From Chitinophagaceae bacterium (GTDB taxonomy: Bacteria; Bacteroidota; Bacteroidia; Chitinophagales; Chitinophagaceae), in NCBI GenBank assembly GCA_947458275.1, contig CANGYR010000011.1, positions 25,109 through 89,108 of the forward strand: 64,000 nt of DNA, given 5' to 3'. Positions 59,910-64,000 of this stretch are shown one piece after another (the stretch's first letter is position 1; every line of letters starts with the position of its first letter). Below the pieces are notes generated by a model. That model did no database searches and was not told the DNA's origin. It worked only from the letters and a program-made list of their open reading frames with translations. Both the position numbers and the translations under genes were made by a program.

Positions 59910-61088
59910 ATGAAAAAGCTGGCCATCATAACTACACATCCTATTCAGTACAATGCACCTTTGTTTAGGTTACTAGCCCAAAGGGGGAAGATAAGTATTA
60001 AAGTATTTTATACCTGGGGGGAGACGGTTTTAAAAAACAAATATGATCCAGGGTTTGGTAAAGTGATTGAATGGGATATTCCACTATTGGATGGATACAA
60101 GTATCAATTTATTGAAAATACTTCAAAAAAGCCAGGTTCACATCACTTTAATGGAATAACTAACCCAACACTAATTAGGGAGATAGAGAATTGGGAAGCA
60201 GACGCTTTACTTGTTTATGGTTGGAGTTTTAGAAGTCATTTAAAATGTCTGAGATATTTTCATAAAAAAATACCGGTTTATTTCAGGGGAGATTCCACTT
60301 TATTGGATGAAAAGGATTTTGGAATCAAATTATTGTTGAAGAAGTGCTTTCTGAAATGGATTTACAGACATGTGGACATGGCATTATATGCGGGACAAAA
60401 CAATAAAGCTTATTTTCAAACATACGGACTTAAAAATGAACAATTGGTCTTTGCTCCACATGCGATAGCAAATGAAAGATTCTGTCAAGCCGTCAAAATC
60501 GACTTTAGAAAACAACATGGAATAGTTGATTCAGAAACGGTATTTTTATTTGCGGGAAAGTTGGAGCTAAAAAAAAATCCTGGATTACTATTGGAGGCAT
60601 ATTCTGCATTGAATCAACCTCAAACAAGATTGGTTATCGTAGGCAACGGACATTTGGAAGACGAGTTGAAAACTAAACATAGCTCTTTAGGTCAATCTCT
60701 CAAAGATCGGATTATTTTTATGGACTTTCAGAATCAGTCAGTTATACCTGACATTTATAAAATGGCAGATGTTGTTGCATTGCCTTCTCAAGGCCCGGGT
60801 GAAACATGGGGATTGGCTATCAATGAAGCTATGGCTTCAGGCAGAGCCGTATTGGTGAGCAATAAATGCGGTTGTGCAAAAGATTTGGCGATCGATGGGT
60901 TGACTGGATATAGTTTTGAATCAGGTAATACTACAGAACTTGTTTCCAAAATGAAAAAAATGCTAGATAAAAATCTAATCCAAAAAATGGGTATAGAGTC
61001 TAAATTATTGATAGCAAGTTGGTCTTTTGAGAAGGTTGCAGAAGCTATTGAGTCTTTATTAATTCAAGGTACTGTAAAATCGGTTTAA
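59910..61088 (+). CDS. Glycosyltransferase family 4
   Basis: A 392-residue GT-B enzyme: IITTHPIQYNAPLFRLLAQRGKISIKVFYTWGE, LYAGQNNKAYFQTYGL, LFAGKLELKKNPGLLLEAYSAL, and ADVVALPSQGPGETWGLAINEAMASGRAVLVSNKCG with the EX7E motif (Glu in GETWGLAINE). It ends just before the TTG start of the Wzy-like gene. It may act on the repeat unit shortly before polymerisation, but order of action cannot be read from position. Confidence 0.9.
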   Translation: MKKLAIITTHPIQYNAPLFRLLAQRGKISIKVFYTWGETVLKNKYDPGFGKVIEWDIPLLDGYKYQFIENTSKKPGSHHFNGITNPTLIREIENWEADALLVYGWSFRSHLKCLRYFHKKIPVYFRGDSTLLDEKDFGIKLLLKKCFLKWIYRHVDMALYAGQNNKAYFQTYGLKNEQLVFAPHAIANERFCQAVKIDFRKQHGIVDSETVFLFAGKLELKKNPGLLLEAYSALNQPQTRLVIVGNGHLEDELKTKHSSLGQSLKDRIIFMDFQNQSVIPDIYKMADVVALPSQGPGETWGLAINEAMASGRAVLVSNKCGCAKDLAIDGLTGYSFESGNTTELVSKMKKMLDKNLIQKMGIESKLLIASWSFEKVAEAIESLLIQGTVKSV

Positions 61089-61089
61089 A

Positions 61090-62463
61090 TTGAAAACACT
61101 CTCACCCCAGGGATTCAGTTGGCCTTTTTATATTGTAGTAGCAATTGCAATCAGAATCATTTTTTTAGACATTAGTGCTTATTCTTATTTCGCAGTGATT
61201 TTTTCCCTCTACCAGTTCCTGCTCTTATTTACGAGTGTTGGACAAATCATCCCCACTCGTTATTTGTTGGGTTCATTTATGTGCGTGCAGTTTTTTTTGG
61301 GACCCACATTTGCCTATAATGGACTCGATGAATATGCATTTATTAACTATAAAATGAAAATACCCGAAGAGCAGTATTTTGCTTATGCCATACCGGCAGT
61401 ACTACTTTTCGTCTTAGGTTTACACCTCAATCCGGGGAATAGCAAAGGAGAAATCCCCAATCAAAAGAAAATAGCTGAATTTGTAAAAAACAATCCTTCA
61501 TTGGGTTATCAATTCATAGGAGTTGGCTTTTTATCCGGGTTTGTTGCAAATTATTTTGGATCGGAACTGGCTTTTGTTTTTTATCTCTTGGCTGCCTTTA
61601 AATTTGTTGGTTTATACTTATTGATTTATGGCGATAAAAAAATAAAGCCGTTACCAATGGCTTTAGTAATTGGTTCAATCATAGTATCATCTTTGACTTC
61701 CGGAATGTTTCATGATTTGTTGACCTGGATTGTTTATACGTCGGCTGTTTTTGGAATAAAGTATAAGTTTAAAACAGGATTAAAATTAGCTGGTGTAGCT
61801 GCATTTATATTCATGGCTGCGACTATCCAGGTTTTGAAGGGAGATTTCAGAAAAGAATTGGGTAACAGCGATGGAGCATCAGGTGCAGAAACTTTTGGAA
61901 AGGTATTTAAACAAAGAGATGAAAAGGAAGGAGGGGTCTTGAATTTTGAAAATTTGGCTGAATCTAATGTACGTATCAATCAGGGATTCATCATTACTAA
62001 TATCATGAGCACAGTACCTGATAAAGTTGAATTTTCCAATGGGGAAGAGTTATACACCATTTTGGAAGCAGCTTTTTTACCAAGAATAATTGCTCCAAAT
62101 AAATTAAATGCGGGGGATAGGTCAATTTTTATTAAATACTCAGGTTTGGCTGTTAGAGAAGGAACTTCAATGGGACTGAGTTCACTTGGCGATGCATATA
62201 TCAATTTCGGAGTTTTTGGTGGTTGCATTTTTATGTTTGTCTTGGGTTTTTTGTACAGCCAGGTCTTAAATTATTTTCATAAACAATCTTTTAATTATCC
62301 GATATTGATTTTGTTTGTTCCATTGATTTTTTACTATCCCATACGCCCTGATTGTGAGCTTCAAACTATTCTTGGGCATCTGGTAAAAGGGTGTTTTCTT
62401 GTTTATTGTATAATTTCGATATGGAATTCCACATTCAAATCTTATAGACCGGCAACAGTATAA
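61090..62463 (+). CDS. Polytopic membrane protein, Wzy-like, exosortase-associated
   Basis: A 457-residue protein with about 10-12 hydrophobic helices and a large loop (about residues 255-360) containing DFRKELGNSDGASGAETF, INQGFIITNIMSTVPDKVEF and LEAAFLPRIIAPNK. This arrangement fits O-antigen polymerase-like proteins. Its position directly before an exosortase matches the exosortase-Y-associated Wzy-like family known from Bacteroidota, recalled here without a search. It should polymerise repeat units or ligate glycan in the periplasm. The start is a TTG, since there is no ATG upstream of the first helix. It lies 7 bases before the exosortase gene. Confidence 0.75.
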   Translation: MKTLSPQGFSWPFYIVVAIAIRIIFLDISAYSYFAVIFSLYQFLLLFTSVGQIIPTRYLLGSFMCVQFFLGPTFAYNGLDEYAFINYKMKIPEEQYFAYAIPAVLLFVLGLHLNPGNSKGEIPNQKKIAEFVKNNPSLGYQFIGVGFLSGFVANYFGSELAFVFYLLAAFKFVGLYLLIYGDKKIKPLPMALVIGSIIVSSLTSGMFHDLLTWIVYTSAVFGIKYKFKTGLKLAGVAAFIFMAATIQVLKGDFRKELGNSDGASGAETFGKVFKQRDEKEGGVLNFENLAESNVRINQGFIITNIMSTVPDKVEFSNGEELYTILEAAFLPRIIAPNKLNAGDRSIFIKYSGLAVREGTSMGLSSLGDAYINFGVFGGCIFMFVLGFLYSQVLNYFHKQSFNYPILILFVPLIFYYPIRPDCELQTILGHLVKGCFLVYCIISIWNSTFKSYRPATV

Positions 62464-62470
62464 TTTTACA

Positions 62471-63025
62471 ATGAATCGCTTAATTGCCAGTAAATTATTC
62501 CTAACCTACCTAATAAAATTTTTACTAATTTTTGTTTGTATTTATTTCGGACTACAAATATGGATTGGTCTCTCTATACCAGGAGGCACATACAGTAACT
62601 TTGTAGATGGATATTTGGATTTCTTTCATTTTTTAAGAATTTCTTTACTAAGGGGTGCAGAAGTAGTTGCGAATCTTTTTGGATACACAACTAATGAAGA
62701 GCCAGGTTATTTGATTCGAGTGGTAAATGGGAGAGGGGTTATTATTTCATACAGCTGTGCAGGTATTGCAGTCATGAGTTTTTGGGCGGCTTTCGTTTTA
62801 GCCAATAGTCTTTCATTCAAAAAAAAAATATTTTGGCTTATAAGTGGCATTTTAATCATTTGGATTATCAATGTTTTGAGAATAGGCCTCTTTCTGGTAG
62901 CATTGAATAAAAAATGGCCAATGCCGCTTGGTATAGACCATCACACTTGGTTTAATATTGCTGCTTATGGAGCTATATTAACTATGATGTATTTTCTGGA
63001 TAAAAAGACGAGTCGGCAAAGTTGA
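62471..63025 (+). CDS. Exosortase/archaeosortase family protein
   Basis: A 184-residue inner-membrane protein with multiple helices. The three conserved catalytic residues of exosortases are visible: Cys96 in IISYSCAGIAVMSFW, Arg137 in WIINVLRIGLF, and a His in GIDHHTWFN (His157 or His158). The family cleaves C-terminal sorting signals and probably joins the substrate to another molecule. A matching PID-CTERM substrate gene is at 23289-23498, at the other end of this locus. Position after a Wzy-like protein and before a glycosyltransferase agrees with the exosortase Y type. The stop codon TGA is formed by the first unit of a GTTGAAGGG repeat. Confidence 0.88.
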   Translation: MNRLIASKLFLTYLIKFLLIFVCIYFGLQIWIGLSIPGGTYSNFVDGYLDFFHFLRISLLRGAEVVANLFGYTTNEEPGYLIRVVNGRGVIISYSCAGIAVMSFWAAFVLANSLSFKKKIFWLISGILIIWIINVLRIGLFLVALNKKWPMPLGIDHHTWFNIAAYGAILTMMYFLDKKTSRQS

Positions 63026-63058
63026 AGGGGTTGAAGTTGGTTGAAGAAGTTGAAGTGT
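63021..63058. repeat. GTTGAAGGG tandem repeat overlapping the exosortase stop codon
   Basis: About four units (GTTGAAGGG, GTTGAAGTT, GTTGAAGAA, GTTGAAGTG). The first provides the stop codon TGA of the exosortase gene. The same 9-bp family occurs at 21893, 39729 and 40262. Confidence 0.85.
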
Positions 63059-63065
63059 AGAACTC

Positions 63066-63120
63066 CGAACCCCAAACCCCAAACGGTGCGAAGCACCAAC
63101 CAAACACCAAACACACTCGT
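63066..63120. repeat. CCGAACCCCAAACCCC / ACGGTGCGAAGCACC repeat
   Basis: AACCCCAAACCCCAAACGGT is followed by the small hairpin GGTGC-GAA-GCACC, then CCAAACACCAAACACA, up to a few bases before the GTG start of the last gene. It is the same kind of element as those at 20203, 21099, 27740 and 29612, ending at a gene start. Confidence 0.75.
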
Positions 63121-63122
63121 AA

Positions 63123-64000
63123 GTGTCAAAAAAAAAGATTCTCATTCTGATAGACTGGTTCTACCCCGGTTTCAAAGCAGGAGGCCCCATACAATCATGT
63201 GTGAATATGGTCAAAGCATTGAAAGATGATTATGATATTTTTGTAATGACTACGGACACCGATCATGGTGAAAATCGACCTTATGAGGGTATTCCAACCA
63301 ACCAATGGATAATAAATGCCGAGTTTGGGACTCAGTTATATTATGCAAAAAGAAAACAGTTATCATTCACAGAGGTTTCAGAACAGATTAAAAAGATTCA
63401 ACCGGACTTTCTATACCTGAATCAATTATTTTCAGCCAAATTTGTATTGTATCCTTTATTATTAAAACTGTTCAATATAATATCCTGTAAGGTAATATTG
63501 AATCCCAGAGGAACGCTATATCAAAGTGCTCTATCGCATAAAAAATACAAGAAAATCCCATTTTTGTTTTTTTTTCGCTTGTCTCGTATAAATAAAAAAA
63601 TACTTTTTCATGCCACCAATAAAAGAGAAAAAGTTGCAGTTGAAACTAATTTCCCGAATAGCACGGTTCTTATAGCAGATAATCTACCCAATTTTCAACA
63701 GGATTCATTTCAATCTATTCCGAAATCACCCGGGATTTTGAAATGTATATTTGTTGCTAGAATTGTCGCGATTAAAAACTTATTATTTGCTCTGAAAGCT
63801 TTGGAGAAAATTAATGCTCAAATCACGTTTAATTTAATTGGACCTAAGGAGGATGAAGAGTATTGGAATAGATGCGAACAAAAAATAAAAGAGTTGAATG
63901 ATAACATTGTTGTTAACTATTTAGGAGCACTTTCAAATCATGAAATCAATAGACATGTGCATGAAAGTCATCTTTTCATTTTGCCTACATTAGGTGAAAA
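63123..64000 (+). CDS. Glycosyltransferase, GT4-like, exosortase-linked (cut by the window end)
   Basis: The frame opens with GTG at 63123 (VSKKKILILIDWFYPGFKAGGPIQSCVNMVK) and stays open for 292 codons to the end of the window. GT-B features: the AGGPIQSCVN acceptor loop, NPRGTLYQSALSHKKYKK, then the donor domain CIFVARIVAIKNLLFALKAL and HLFILPTLGE, where the EX7E motif would begin. Its place right after the exosortase fits the exosortase-Y-associated glycosyltransferase family. A GTG start is used because no ATG precedes the conserved N-terminus. Confidence 0.85.
   Translation, partial: MSKKKILILIDWFYPGFKAGGPIQSCVNMVKALKDDYDIFVMTTDTDHGENRPYEGIPTNQWIINAEFGTQLYYAKRKQLSFTEVSEQIKKIQPDFLYLNQLFSAKFVLYPLLLKLFNIISCKVILNPRGTLYQSALSHKKYKKIPFLFFFRLSRINKKILFHATNKREKVAVETNFPNSTVLIADNLPNFQQDSFQSIPKSPGILKCIFVARIVAIKNLLFALKALEKINAQITFNLIGPKEDEEYWNRCEQKIKELNDNIVVNYLGALSNHEINRHVHESHLFILPTLGE

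Noticed and set aside
63041..63229. Short open frame downstream of the exosortase
   Set aside because: It runs through repeat DNA and then out of frame over the start of the real glycosyltransferase gene, which opens at 63123.

Overview
The window comes from a Bacteroidota chromosome, most likely a Chitinophagaceae-type bacterium. This is inferred from gene content, not from a phylogenetic marker. The supporting signs are a type IX secretion (T9SS) type B sorting domain on a 1970-residue surface protein next to a PorP/SprF protein, a PID-CTERM/exosortase pair, an UpxY-type NusG paralogue, many lipoproteins with the SSCKK lipobox style, and A-rich leaders instead of strong Shine-Dalgarno sites. 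No rRNA or tRNA gene was recognised.

Layout. 0-2.4 kb: end of a cyclophilin, a DUF4197 protein and a MurC/Mpl-like ligase. 2.4-3.65 kb: a REP-associated tyrosine transposase (RAYT) with hairpin repeats on both sides. 3.7-5.8 kb: a secreted protein of unknown function and a lipoprotein DNA/RNA endonuclease. 6-13 kb: a giant T9SS substrate and its PorP/SprF partner. 13-14.3 kb: an atypical SDR and a YkgJ-like cysteine-cluster protein. 14.7-20 kb: topoisomerase IV subunits with a DUF1835-type gene between them. 20-23.3 kb: a lipoprotein, two orphan CheY-like receivers and long stretches of intergenic repeats.

23.3 kb to the end is a large surface-polysaccharide locus. It opens with a 69-residue PID-CTERM protein, then Wza-like and Wzc-like proteins, an UpxY-like antiterminator and an asparagine-synthase-like amidotransferase. 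It continues with a Wzm/Wzt ABC exporter, an aminotransferase, acyltransferases, about 18 glycosyltransferases, an FkbM methyltransferase, a Wzy-like membrane protein and an exosortase. The likely theme is synthesis and export of a complex glycan coupled to exosortase processing of a tiny carrier-like peptide. No Wzx flippase or initiating sugar-phosphate transferase was recognised inside the window.

Two accessory insertions interrupt the locus. At 29.96-33.95 kb is a cluster of nucleotidyltransferase/HEPN toxin-antitoxin modules (AbiEii-like, MNT/HepT, MNT/HEPN, and an Xre/ParS remnant), separated by copies of a roughly 115-190 bp repeat. At 39.7-40.3 kb a four-helix-bundle gene sits between wzm and wzt, flanked by oppositely oriented tandem arrays of a 9-bp unit.

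The most unusual aspect of the window is its intergenic DNA. At least seven repeat families occur, several ending within a few bases of a start or stop codon. The 35.3-59 kb stretch is visibly more AT-rich than the housekeeping part, consistent with acquisition or relaxed composition in a glycan locus.
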